Positions 16,818 to 24,602 of a stretch of DNA of 64,000 nt are shown in pieces. Numbering within the stretch: the stretch's first letter is position 1; each line of letters begins with the position of its first letter. Below the pieces are notes generated by a model. That model saw only the letters and a list, made by a program, of their open reading frames with translations. It did not search any database and was not told the origin of the DNA. The translations under genes and the position numbers were made by a program. The stretch covers positions 1-64,000 of the forward strand of contig JAEWBN010000002.1 of NCBI GenBank assembly GCA_023391095.1, read 5' to 3'. This DNA is from Pseudomonadota bacterium. Its GTDB lineage: Bacteria > Pseudomonadota > Alphaproteobacteria > Rhizobiales > Devosiaceae.

Positions 16818-17167
16818 GCCTGTCTCCTGCCAGTTTCGGCCGTGCCCTGTTGCGGTTTTTTCTGCATGCCGTGGGCTTTGGCGTGCCGAGCATGGGCGCC
16901 CTGGCGGCGGCGGCGGGATTTGCCTTCTGGGTTATGGGAATTCCCGGCACGTCCAGTTCCGATTATTACCAGAATTGGCTCTTCGGCCTGATCGTGCTCG
17001 GCTGCTACCTGGGGGCCTATGGCGTCTATCTCATCGCCGCTCTGGCCGGCGCGGTCACGCGCCAGCCGTGGCTGTTTTATGGTGCCACGGCAATAATTTG
17101 GCTTTGCCTCTTTTTCGCTTCGTCTATCATGCACGACATTTGGACCCAGATATTCGTCGAGCCTTGA
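16814..17167 (+). CDS. Small integral membrane protein
   Basis: 117 residues from a GTG overlapping the ankyrin stop. Three hydrophobic spans can be seen: around VPSMGALAAAAGFAFWVMGI, LFGLIVLGCYLGAYGVYLIA and WLFYGATAIIWLCLFFASSI. No family is recognised. The overlap with the ankyrin gene and the 10-base gap to the sigma-factor gene suggest a single transcript. Confidence 0.6.
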   Translation: MSLSPASFGRALLRFFLHAVGFGVPSMGALAAAAGFAFWVMGIPGTSSSDYYQNWLFGLIVLGCYLGAYGVYLIAALAGAVTRQPWLFYGATAIIWLCLFFASSIMHDIWTQIFVEP

Positions 17168-17177
17168 GGAGCGGGTA

Positions 17178-17717
17178 TTGGATGGACAGGCTTTGGATGG
17201 TGAGGCGCTCGAGGATTTGGTGATCCGCGCCCAGCGCGGCGACCAGGCTGCCTTCAACCGGCTCATCGCCGATCAATATCGCTTCATTTTCCGCGTGGCC
17301 TTCCGGGTCGTGGGCCATAAAAGCGACGCCGAGGACGTGACGCAGACCGTATGCATGCGGCTTGCAACGACCCTCGGGAGCTTCGACCGCCGCGCCAGCT
17401 TCACCAGCTGGCTTTATCGCATCACCATCAACGCCGCCCGCGACCTGCTGCGGGCGCAGATGCGGCGGCAAAAGCTCACCGATGGTGCGGCGGCCTTCGT
17501 TGCCGACCATGTGGAGGCCGATCAGGAGGCACAGCGCCACGTCGCCGATATCTGGAGCATGGTGCGCCAATTGCCTGAAAAACAGCGCGAGGCGGTCATC
17601 CTCGTGCATGGCGAGGGCTTGAGTCAGGAGGAAGTGGCGCGCATCATGTCTTGCCAGAAGGTCACCGTCGCCTGGCATCTGCACAATGCTCGCAAGGCAT
17701 TGAGGGAGCTGCTATGA
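17178..17717 (+). CDS. ECF (sigma-70 family) RNA polymerase sigma factor
   Basis: 179 residues. The start is a TTG at 17178 with AGGAGCGG upstream; the ATG five bases later is in another frame. Region 2 is typical (FNRLIADQYRFIFRVAFRVV; DAEDVTQTVCMRLATTLGSF; SWLYRITINAARDLLR) and region 4 ends the protein (LPEKQREAVILVHGEGLSQE, ARIMSCQKVTVAWHLHNARK). The next gene overlaps in ATGA and encodes a membrane protein fit to be its anti-sigma factor. The promoters it recognises are unknown. Confidence 0.9.
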   Translation: MDGQALDGEALEDLVIRAQRGDQAAFNRLIADQYRFIFRVAFRVVGHKSDAEDVTQTVCMRLATTLGSFDRRASFTSWLYRITINAARDLLRAQMRRQKLTDGAAAFVADHVEADQEAQRHVADIWSMVRQLPEKQREAVILVHGEGLSQEEVARIMSCQKVTVAWHLHNARKALRELL

Positions 17718-18403
17718 ACGCCGCGTCACACGATCCGCTGTCGCGCCTGCCGCCCGACCATATCCCCGAGCCTTCGGCGGCACGGATGGAGGAGACCATC
17801 GCCACGGCCCAGCAGCTTTTTGCGCGGCAAAGCCTGCGTCGCCCGGACAAGGACCGGAGACGGATTTTTTTCGGCCGCACCTGGATGGAGGCGATCCTGG
17901 GAGCCGGGCTGGTCTCGACGGCCGCGGTGCTGGCTTTCGTGCTGGCGCCGGGCTTGATCAGCGTCCCCAATTCTCAATCCGAACCGCCTCCGGCCGATCA
18001 ATACCGCATGGGCATGCAGCCCAATCCGACAGGGCGGCCGCTCGATCTCGACCTTGTGGCCGAGCTTGACCGCCATCAATTCGGCGATGTCAGCATCGGC
18101 GTCCGCAATGCGGGCGAGCGCTTCGGCATCTATTTCGTGCAGCCCAGCGGGGTGGAACAGGAGATCGTTGCCGGCCCCAAGGCGGAGGCGGAAACGATCA
18201 GCGTCACCGACGCCCTGCAGGTCGAGCTTGAGGGCAACAGGCTCCTATTGGTGCGCTCCGGCTTCGGCGACCAGCAGCGCTGGGAGGCATTCGTCCATGA
18301 CGGCTTCGGCTTCACGGTTTCGGCCGCGCTCAGCCGGCAGATATGGGATGCGGAGGGACATGAGGAGGTGCTGGCCAGACTGGGCCTTGATGCCGGCGGT
18401 TGA
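17714..18403 (+). CDS. Probable membrane-bound anti-sigma factor
   Basis: 229 residues. The cytoplasmic N-terminus (about 55 residues, with DPLSRLPPDHIPEPSAARME) is followed by one membrane span (AILGAGLVSTAAVLAFVLAP) and a periplasmic domain of about 150 residues that looks beta-rich. This layout and the four-base overlap with the sigma-factor gene are the basis for the call. There is no zinc-binding HxxxCxxC motif, so it is not a ZAS-type anti-sigma factor. Confidence 0.65.
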   Translation: MNAASHDPLSRLPPDHIPEPSAARMEETIATAQQLFARQSLRRPDKDRRRIFFGRTWMEAILGAGLVSTAAVLAFVLAPGLISVPNSQSEPPPADQYRMGMQPNPTGRPLDLDLVAELDRHQFGDVSIGVRNAGERFGIYFVQPSGVEQEIVAGPKAEAETISVTDALQVELEGNRLLLVRSGFGDQQRWEAFVHDGFGFTVSAALSRQIWDAEGHEEVLARLGLDAGG

Positions 18404-18439
18404 CCACGAGATCGGTAAAGCACCCCGCCTTGCTCCTGC

Positions 18440-20017
18440 TCATTCCCCCTCCCGCGCCCAATAGACTTGGCCGCCGATCAGCAATTCATCCGGGGCATTC
18501 GGGTCGTCGCCGGCGAGCATGGCCGCGAAATGGCGTTCGCTCCCCTCCGGCCCGTCGATGATCATGGTATAATTCTCGAAGCGATAGCCGAGCCGGGAGG
18601 GCGCCTCCTCGCCCGGAACCACGGCGATAAAACTGGTGCCGAAATTGCCGGCGACCAGCCCGCTGCGCGCATAGCTGACGGTGCCATCGGCGGCGAAGGC
18701 ATATTCACGGTCGCGGCGCACGCCGCCTGTCCCGACATTGAGATAATAGTAGGTCTGGTCCAGCCGCTGGTCATCGGGTAGGGGTGCCAGAAGCTGCGCG
18801 TCGGCCAGGTCGATCTCGCGACCGCCGCTGTCCAGCAGAACCGGCTTGCCCCCATGCTCGGTCCAGGAGAACCAAAGTTGCGGCTCCCGATAGCGGGACA
18901 GGTCCGTGTCGAGATCGGTGAAGGCAAAGGCCCAGTCGTGGCGATAGGCCGTGCCGTCGCGAAAGAGAACATAGATGTCCTCCTGCCGGTCGGTATAGCC
19001 ATTGCCGAAGCCATCCACGCGATTGGTGAAGTCGGCGAGGTAAAGCACCCGGTCCACCTCGCTCAGGCGTATCCCCTGATCGGGCCCGGAAAAGGCCTCG
19101 TCGAATTCGAGCGGGCGCAGCATCAGCCCGGCGCTGTCATCGAGGCTCGGACTGGATGGCGCCGGGGCCGCGGCGACCTGGCAATTGCCCAGATTGATGA
19201 CGCCGCCCACCGCCTGCTCCAGTACCCATTTGGGCTCGCCGGCCACCAGCATGTCCTGCCCGATACTGGTCTCCATAAGGGCCCGATCCTCGGCGCTGGC
19301 AAAGCCGCTGCAACTGAGCTTGAGGCTCGATTGCTGGTCGCCGCGCCATTTGCGCAACTCTTCCTCGGCGATGACCCGGCCAATGGCCTGCACCGTGCCA
19401 TGGGCCTCGAGCCAGGCGAGCAGATAGTCCTCGCGCGCCTCGCGTAAATCACGATTGCCCTCGGCCCCCACCTTGCTCCCGACGGCGTCCATTATCTCGA
19501 GCGCCCGCGTCCATAGGGCCGCGAGCGGTATGGCTTCCTCCATGAGCGCCGGCAGGGCCGAAGGCGTCGGCGCGGGGAGGGCGATGCCGAAATCATCGGC
19601 GTCCCGGACCAGGCGCCGCATCGCCGTGGCGATATCGAACCGCTCCTCCGCCAGCGTTGCGGCAAAATCCTGGCAAGGCGCCGCATCCGCCGCGATGGCC
19701 TCGCTCACCGCTTCCCGCGTTTGCGCCCGATAGTCTTCCACCCCCGCGGTGAGATCGGGAAAGGCGTCGCCGGCGCCGGACAGTAGGCGTTCATAGTCGG
19801 CAAGACCGGAGCGATGTCTCCAGCCGGCCATGACGTCGCGGCGCACCGACCTGCTTTCGGGATAGGCCGCGTCGCAGGCGTCGAGATAGGCATGGGCCAG
19901 CGTGTGGGCGGTTACGGCCTGGCTCGGCCTTTCGGCAAAGTCTTCCGCTTCATCCGCCCAGACCGGCAGGGGCAGGCACAGGGCCAGCAGGATCGACGCC
20001 AGATGCGCTTTGGGCAC
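18440..20017 (-). CDS. Large secreted protein of unknown function
   Basis: 525 residues with a signal peptide (HLASILLALCLPLPVWA then DEAED). The N-terminal half is helical (AHTLAHAYLDACDAAYPESR; AVSEAIAADAAPCQDFAATL). The C-terminal half, from about residue 300, is beta-rich with many aromatic residues (FDEAFSGPDQGIRLSEVDRV; YREPQLWFSWTEHGGKPVLL). Cysteines are few. It converges on the anti-sigma gene. No domain is recognised. Confidence 0.6.
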   Translation of the reverse strand: MPKAHLASILLALCLPLPVWADEAEDFAERPSQAVTAHTLAHAYLDACDAAYPESRSVRRDVMAGWRHRSGLADYERLLSGAGDAFPDLTAGVEDYRAQTREAVSEAIAADAAPCQDFAATLAEERFDIATAMRRLVRDADDFGIALPAPTPSALPALMEEAIPLAALWTRALEIMDAVGSKVGAEGNRDLREAREDYLLAWLEAHGTVQAIGRVIAEEELRKWRGDQQSSLKLSCSGFASAEDRALMETSIGQDMLVAGEPKWVLEQAVGGVINLGNCQVAAAPAPSSPSLDDSAGLMLRPLEFDEAFSGPDQGIRLSEVDRVLYLADFTNRVDGFGNGYTDRQEDIYVLFRDGTAYRHDWAFAFTDLDTDLSRYREPQLWFSWTEHGGKPVLLDSGGREIDLADAQLLAPLPDDQRLDQTYYYLNVGTGGVRRDREYAFAADGTVSYARSGLVAGNFGTSFIAVVPGEEAPSRLGYRFENYTMIIDGPEGSERHFAAMLAGDDPNAPDELLIGGQVYWAREGE

Positions 20018-20039
20018 GGGACTTTTGCCTCCCGGTCGG

Positions 20040-20618
20040 TCAGGGTGCGATGGCGATCGCCGGAAGGTCGTGCGCGCTCAGCGCCTTGATCGCCGCGCTC
20101 CGCATCGCGCCCAGCCCGCCCATGAAGCTGCGGGCGCCCTCCTCGCCATAGCCGCGGCGGCTGACCGCGAAAAGCGCGACCCCTTCGCCCTCGGCCAGCG
20201 GCACATAGCGATAGGCGTTCCATTCGATCACCACTGGGTCGGCAGCCAGATCGCTGACCAGGAAATCGAGCAGCACTTCCCCCGTCGCCTCGTTCTGGAT
20301 GATGTCGTAATTGAACACCGGATCGCTGCCCCTGCGCGCCTCGAGCGACTGCACCTGCAGGGCGGCGGCCTGCATGGGCGTAATGGCGCCGGCGACGGCC
20401 TCAACGAGGATCATCTCGCTATAGGTCTCGACGCTCTGGCCTTCCGGCACATATTCCTGCTTGAAGTAATTGTCGCTCGGCTGGGCGTTCCAGGCCAGCT
20501 CATAAGCCCGGTCCTCGAAGGAGATCGGTCCCGGCACGCCCAATTGGTCCGATTGGGCCAGGGCGGGCGCAGCCAGCAGCAGGGTGGCGGCGATGGCAGT
20601 CAGCGGAAAACGGTGCAT
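20040..20618 (-). CDS. Secreted protein of unknown function
   Basis: 192 residues from the ATG with AAGGAGG seven bases upstream; a longer frame to 20648 has no ribosome site. Signal peptide HRFPLTAIAATLLLAAPALA. The mature part (VFNYDIIQNEATGEVLLDFL; VVIEWNAYRYVPLAEGEGVA) looks like a small alpha/beta domain. It lies 22 bases upstream of the 18440-20017 gene on the same strand, so the two are probably co-transcribed. Confidence 0.6.
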   Translation of the reverse strand: MHRFPLTAIAATLLLAAPALAQSDQLGVPGPISFEDRAYELAWNAQPSDNYFKQEYVPEGQSVETYSEMILVEAVAGAITPMQAAALQVQSLEARRGSDPVFNYDIIQNEATGEVLLDFLVSDLAADPVVIEWNAYRYVPLAEGEGVALFAVSRRGYGEEGARSFMGGLGAMRSAAIKALSAHDLPAIAIAP

Positions 20619-20726
20619 GAGAAGCCCTCCTTGATACGTGTCATCCATAAGACGCCGCGGCGGGCAGTCCCTTTGGTCGGGAACGATAATTTTCGCAATT
20701 CGTTGCCGGGCGCGCGATGTTGACGG

Positions 20727-21215
20727 TCAAGAGCCGCCGGGAAGAGCACAGGAAACAGCGTAGCCGGCGACAGGCGGCGTTATTGCAGCGTCGCCCTCGC
20801 CCACGCTCGTCACCGACAGGCGCGCGAACTGGCCTTCATAGAGCAAGGAGCAATACCCGAAGCCGGTACCAGAGCAGGTCTCGACTTCGGTCATTCCCGC
20901 TTGCAACAGCGCCTGGCTGCGTGGATCGGCATCCTGCCTCGGCAGGATGGAGCGAAAGGGCAACCAGCCATGGTCGGCCAATATCGAGCGTGCCTGGGCT
21001 ATTGGCATGCCGTAAATATTGGGGACCTCCGCCTCACCCTGGCAAAAACGCTCCAGCGCCGCCGGCATCTCGAGGGAAACAGTTCCGTTCTCATCTTCAT
21101 GGAGGTCGGCGATGGGTTGGGGAAGAAAGTCTCCGCTCCAGATCCTGATGCCGGTCGTCTCGGCCAGACTGCTCTGGTGCGCGGTGCCACCCGATGCTGT
21201 CGGGGCCGGCGCCAC
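20727..21215 (-). CDS. Unknown protein with PASTA-like segment, 5' end uncertain
   Basis: 162 residues from a GTG at 21215; an in-frame stop lies at 21246-21248. The segment YGMPIAQARSILADHGWLPF has the spacing of a PASTA-type repeat, and several cysteines follow (ETCSGTGFGYCSLLYEGQ; VSCALPGGS). No signal peptide is present in this frame, while another frame upstream (…FVSAEAIQRFDHSGAG…) looks protein-like, so the gene may be frameshifted near 21210 or truncated. Confidence 0.45.
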   Translation of the reverse strand: MAPAPTASGGTAHQSSLAETTGIRIWSGDFLPQPIADLHEDENGTVSLEMPAALERFCQGEAEVPNIYGMPIAQARSILADHGWLPFRSILPRQDADPRSQALLQAGMTEVETCSGTGFGYCSLLYEGQFARLSVTSVGEGDAAITPPVAGYAVSCALPGGS

Positions 21216-21456
21216 TGTGGTCGAAGCGCTGGATCGCCTCGGCGCTCACGAACCACAGGCGCTCGCCGCGATTCCTGTTGAGCGGATCATGACGGTGCTG
21301 ACCGCCTTGTGCATCACGGAGCCGAGGCACAAGGCCCGCTGGCGCAGCCGCCGGCAATGGCGGCGCGGGATCGCCCAGTGGTTCCGTCTCACGAGGCGAA
21401 AGCGCCTGAGCACGGACCAAAGCGCAAGCCTCCGAATCTGAGCGCCGGCACCGTCT

Positions 21457-21493
21457 ACGGACCCACGGACCCACGGACCCACGGACCCACGGA
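21457..21493. repeat. 8-bp tandem repeat, 4.6 copies
   Basis: ACGGACCC is repeated four times without error from 21457 to 21488, followed by ACGGA. The unit length is not a multiple of three, so gain or loss of a copy changes reading frame in anything translated across it. It lies upstream of the damaged-looking minus-strand gene 20727-21215. Confidence 0.9.
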
Positions 21494-21618
21494 TGAGGAT
21501 CGGGATAAGATTCTGATTTTCTCTACAAAAATACGTTTGTCCCAGGCCGAAAAGTAGACAACGCTAAGAGCGTACCCAAGACGGATCATTTGATCGCCTC
21601 GGGTGCCGCTCGGGGTCA

Positions 21619-21692
21619 GGTGCCGAAAACTCTCCCGCACCAGCCAGCGGTCAATCCCCGATGTCGTAGACCGCTGGCGGGTGCGGGGCACC
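21619..21692. repeat. Long imperfect inverted repeat (potential cruciform)
   Basis: Arms at 21634-21652 and 21669-21687 are reverse complements over 19 bases with one mismatch; left arm core CCAGCCAGCGGTC, right arm core GACCGCTGGCGG. The spacer is 16 bases. After a 9-10 base bulge on the left, GGTGCC (21619-21624) pairs with GGCACC (21687-21692). It lies about 220 bases before the serine recombinase and could be a protein-binding, recombination or transfer site. No family is recognised. Confidence 0.8.
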
Positions 21693-21809
21693 AGGTCTCC
21701 CATGGCGTTGAAACCACCCGGCCCGCTGGCGCCAGGCGTTTCCCACGCCAAGCCAGTTTCGAAGTCCCCGCGCCTGTGCACCGGCGCAACATTGCAGACC
21801 GTCGGCGAC

Positions 21810-21932
21810 ATGACGGTCGCACTCGACATCAGCATCGGGCTCGACGTGTCCGTAGCTGAAGCCGACCTCTATCTGCACTGGGCCAGCGACCTTCTGGCCA
21901 CGGAAAAGGATGATGACGATGGTGGTTGCTAG
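21810..21932 (+). CDS. Possible 40-residue acidic peptide before the recombinase
   Basis: ATG at 21810 opens a frame encoding TVALDISIGLDVSVAEADLY...DDDDGGC with a sensible acidic composition, overlapping the recombinase start by 23 bases. There is no strong ribosome site (GGCGAC). It may be the end of a longer frame from 21603. Function unknown and reality uncertain. Confidence 0.3.
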   Translation: MTVALDISIGLDVSVAEADLYLHWASDLLATEKDDDDGGC

Positions 21933-23700
21933 ACAGATCAAGCCGCAGCCCTCCGCAGGACGGCTTCGGGCTGTCGGCTATTGCCGTGTCAGCACCAAGC
22001 GCCAGGCCGATCATCAGATCTCGCTCGAAGAGCAGGACAAGAAGATCGACGCGACTTGCGTGCTGCGCGACGCCGATCTCGTCGAAACTTTCGTCGAGCC
22101 GGGCCTCACCGCCCGCGCCGATCGGCGGCCCGAACTCAAGCGCATGCTGGAGTTTGCCTGCGATCCGGCCAACCGCATCGATCTCGTCATCGTCTACGCC
22201 TTCAGCCGCTTTTTCCGCAATGTCACCCAGTACCTCCACTATAAGCAAAAGCTGAAGGAGGCCGGTGTTCGTCTGATCTCGGCGACCCAGGACATTCCGG
22301 AAGGCCCGCACGGCGAGCTGATGGAAACCATTCTCGCCGCCTTCGACGGCCATCAGAGCGAGGTCAATGCCGGCATTGTCCGCGATATGATGATGGCCAA
22401 TGCCGAGGAAGGCTATTGGAACGGCTCAGCTCCGCCTTTCGGCTATCGTACCAAGGTCGCCTTGGTGCTCCGCCGCAAGGAGAAGAAGGTCCTCGAAATC
22501 GACGAGGAAGAGGCCGCCATCGTCAATAAGGTGTTCCGGCTCTATCTGCATGGTCATGAGGGCGGCGGCCCCATGGGCATCAAGGCCATCACCACCCATC
22601 TCAACACCAAGGGCTACCGCTATCGCGGCAAGGCCTTCTATACCGCCTCGGTCGAGCGCATCCTCAAGAACGAAGCCTATATCGGCATCCACTACTATAA
22701 TCGCATCGATAGCCGGACCCGCAAGGAACGCCCGCCCTCCGAATGGATCAGAATGGACGTGCCGGTCATCGTCGATACGGAAACCTTCGATGCTGTCCAA
22801 CGAACTTTACAGGCCCGCAATCCCAGGAAGACGGCGCCCCGCGTCGTCACCGGCGCCACGCTTCTCACCGGCATCGCCGTCTGCGAAAAATGCGGGCGCG
22901 GCATGATGCTGCGCACCGGCAAGGGTGGGCAATACCGGTACCTGACCTGCGCCAAGAGCGCCACGGAAGGCACCGGCTGCGGCCATTCCATCCGCATGGA
23001 CAAGGTCGATGAGATCGTCATCAACGCGGTTGAGGAACAGGTCTTCGCGCCAGAGCGCCTCACCGCCATTCTGGAAGCCATGACCGACCGCACGGACGGT
23101 GCGCGCCAGCAGCTTGAAGCCGAAATCGATCGGCAGCGCGTCGCGACCGCCGAAGCGCAATCGCGGCTGGATAGGCTCTATGACGCCATCGAGGCCGGTG
23201 TCGCCGAGCTGCACGATCCCAAGTTCAAGGCGCGGGTTGATCTGGCCAAGCTGCAGATTCGAGAAGGCAACGCCAACCTGGAAGCCTTGCGCCAACGCCG
23301 GAGTGCCAAGGCGGAACTGTCGCCCGCCATGATCCGTCGCTTCTCGTCGGGCATCCGCCGCCGGCTTCGCGACGCCGATCCGTCCTTCCGCCGCACCTGG
23401 CTGCATATGTTCGTCAGCAAGGTGACCATCGGCAAGGATATGATCCGCATCTGCGGACCCAGGGATCAGCTTTTGAAAGCCGTTTCTGACGGAAAGAATT
23501 CCGCGCGGGCAATGGTGCCCACTTTTGCACGAGAATGGCGCACCCGAAGAGATTCGAACTCATCCCAGGATCGGTCACGGCGAAGCCGTCTTGAAATCGA
23601 ATTGTGCCTGATACACATTGATTTTCGAGCCTACACTGATGAAAGCCCCGTATTTCCAGAACTCCCGGAGAGTCCCTCTCTCTCCGCCATAATACTTTGA
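21910..23700 (+). CDS. Large serine recombinase
   Basis: 596 residues. N-terminal resolvase domain with the catalytic serine in GYCRVSTKRQ (about residue 27) and the arginine-rich RFFRNVTQYLHY block; the Recombinase domain (EEAAIVNKVFRLYLHGHEGG; YIGIHYYNRID); a zinc ribbon (CEKCGRGMM...); then a coiled coil (about 395-470). The tail from FAREWRTRRDSNS onward is encoded by a tRNA-like 3' end read in antisense, so the natural C-terminus depends on the attachment site. Such enzymes integrate and excise islands by themselves. Start 21910 or the second codon ATG 21913. Confidence 0.9.
   Translation: MMTMVVARQIKPQPSAGRLRAVGYCRVSTKRQADHQISLEEQDKKIDATCVLRDADLVETFVEPGLTARADRRPELKRMLEFACDPANRIDLVIVYAFSRFFRNVTQYLHYKQKLKEAGVRLISATQDIPEGPHGELMETILAAFDGHQSEVNAGIVRDMMMANAEEGYWNGSAPPFGYRTKVALVLRRKEKKVLEIDEEEAAIVNKVFRLYLHGHEGGGPMGIKAITTHLNTKGYRYRGKAFYTASVERILKNEAYIGIHYYNRIDSRTRKERPPSEWIRMDVPVIVDTETFDAVQRTLQARNPRKTAPRVVTGATLLTGIAVCEKCGRGMMLRTGKGGQYRYLTCAKSATEGTGCGHSIRMDKVDEIVINAVEEQVFAPERLTAILEAMTDRTDGARQQLEAEIDRQRVATAEAQSRLDRLYDAIEAGVAELHDPKFKARVDLAKLQIREGNANLEALRQRRSAKAELSPAMIRRFSSGIRRRLRDADPSFRRTWLHMFVSKVTIGKDMIRICGPRDQLLKAVSDGKNSARAMVPTFAREWRTRRDSNSSQDRSRRSRLEIELCLIHIDFRAYTDESPVFPELPESPSLSAIIL
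23536..23561 (-). repeat. tRNA 3'-end fragment (tRNA-Arg-like) inside the recombinase 3' end
   Basis: Read on the minus strand this gives GAGTTCGAATCTC, then TTCGGGTGCGCCA: the T-loop, T-stem and acceptor strand of a tRNA with CCA, most like tRNA-Arg. The CCA end faces the recombinase, and no D-arm or anticodon arm follows on the other side. It is most simply the attachment core carried by the element. Confidence 0.65.
23672..23689 (+). repeat. tRNA-Ser-like 3'-end fragment, probable island boundary (attR)
   Basis: GTCCCTCTCTCTCCGCCA matches the 3' end typical of alphaproteobacterial tRNA-Ser (T-stem half, acceptor and CCA), but no tRNA body precedes it. In this orientation the island lies to the left and the chromosome to the right, as expected for the far end of an element inserted in a tRNA-Ser gene located left of the window. 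Confidence 0.5.
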
Positions 23701-23770
23701 TTTTCGAAAGCTTGGATAAGTCTGCGGACGGCTTGGCGTCAGGCGGGGCACCGACTTATGGCGATAGGCG

Positions 23771-24442
23771 TCAGCCCGCATCCTTGCGGGCGGCCATCCG
23801 CATCAAAGTGCTGATATCGCGCTGCGCATTTTCAAAGTGCTCGCCGATGACGGCCTCGGCCAGATCCACATCTCTCTTCCGGAAGGCTTCGAGCAGGGCC
23901 CGGTGTTCCGAGCGCACCTGCGCGATGCGCATGGGCGTTTGGCCGAATTTCCGCATGACCGCGTCGATAATGTTGGTGTGACGGTCCACGATCAGTCCCA
24001 CTTCGGAATTGTCGATGACCCCGGCAATTGTTCGGTGAAAACTGATGTCGTTGAGGTGGCGCTGCGCCAGGTCGCCCGAATCCTCGCTGGCTTCCATCTT
24101 TTCCTGGATGGCCGATACGGCCGCGATGTCGTCAGCTGACGCGACCTCTACGAACCGCCGGACGATGAAAATCTCAAGAACGCGGCGGATGGCGTAGATG
24201 TCTTCCATGAAGGCTGCATCGACGGATCGGACGGTCGCGCCGCGATTGGGCTCGATCACGACTAGCCCCTCTCCGGACAGAGCCTGCAGCGCTTCTCGCA
24301 CAGGAATGGCACTCGCACCATAGCGGGCGCAGAGCGCCGGAATCTTGAGGCGGGTTCCGGTGGGCAATTCCCCGGCCACGATATCGGCGCGGATGAGGTC
24401 ACGCAGGCGCTGATAGGAAACTGACGCTTCGGCTTTGGTCAC
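23771..24442 (-). CDS. GntR-family regulator, FCD (FadR) subfamily
   Basis: 223 residues. Winged helix-turn-helix (YQRLRDLIRADIVAGELPTG; PVREALQALSGEGLVVIEPN), then an FCD helical ligand domain with metal-ligand type residues (LNDISFHRTIAG; RSEHRALLEAFRKRDVDLAE). It is divergent from the SDR-TRAP-lyase operon and is presumably its repressor, responding to the imported acid or a breakdown product. The last codons include a perfect GCCCGCA-TCCT-TGCGGGC hairpin (23774-23791). Confidence 0.88.
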   Translation of the reverse strand: MTKAEASVSYQRLRDLIRADIVAGELPTGTRLKIPALCARYGASAIPVREALQALSGEGLVVIEPNRGATVRSVDAAFMEDIYAIRRVLEIFIVRRFVEVASADDIAAVSAIQEKMEASEDSGDLAQRHLNDISFHRTIAGVIDNSEVGLIVDRHTNIIDAVMRKFGQTPMRIAQVRSEHRALLEAFRKRDVDLAEAVIGEHFENAQRDISTLMRMAARKDAG

Positions 24443-24602
24443 ACAGACCCCCTGTGAAGGGGTCTAGAAACCAGCCAAACGTAGATCAGTCAAGATATAC
24501 GCTACGACTAAAATGATATATGATTTGGGTTGACGCGCATATGATCTGCGCCGTAGCCTCCCCTCAACCGGTGCTCTATTGCCGGCAGGAGTGGAGGAAG
24601 CC
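24443..24602. promoter_or_regulatory. Divergent control region gntR / SDR-TRAP operon
   Basis: Contains a perfect inverted repeat AGACCCC-N7-GGGGTCT (24445-24465) immediately before the gntR start codon and an AT-rich, partly symmetric ATGATATATGAT at 24513-24524. TTGACG at 24530-24535 could be the -35 of the plus-strand operon; the -10 is poor. The AT-rich symmetric element is the better candidate for GntR binding. Confidence 0.5.

Larger units (their letters stand above)
21216..21809. other. Gene-poor stretch with repeat and long palindrome
   Basis: No convincing gene in about 590 bases. Short open frames on both strands disagree with each other and lack ribosome sites. It holds a direct repeat (21457-21493) and a long imperfect palindrome (21619-21692), both listed separately, and leads into the serine recombinase gene. 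It probably contains debris from island rearrangement. Confidence 0.5.

Noticed and set aside
21457..21493. CRISPR-like array
   Set aside because: The units are 8 bases with no spacers; it is a simple tandem repeat.
21455..21835. Minus-strand frame of 126 codons spanning the palindrome and tandem repeat
   Set aside because: No recognised domain, no ribosome site, and its C-terminus is only the translated 8-bp repeat.
23600..23689. A complete tRNA-Ser gene ending at the CCA
   Set aside because: The preceding 70 bases show no acceptor 5' strand, D-arm or anticodon arm; only the 3' end is present.
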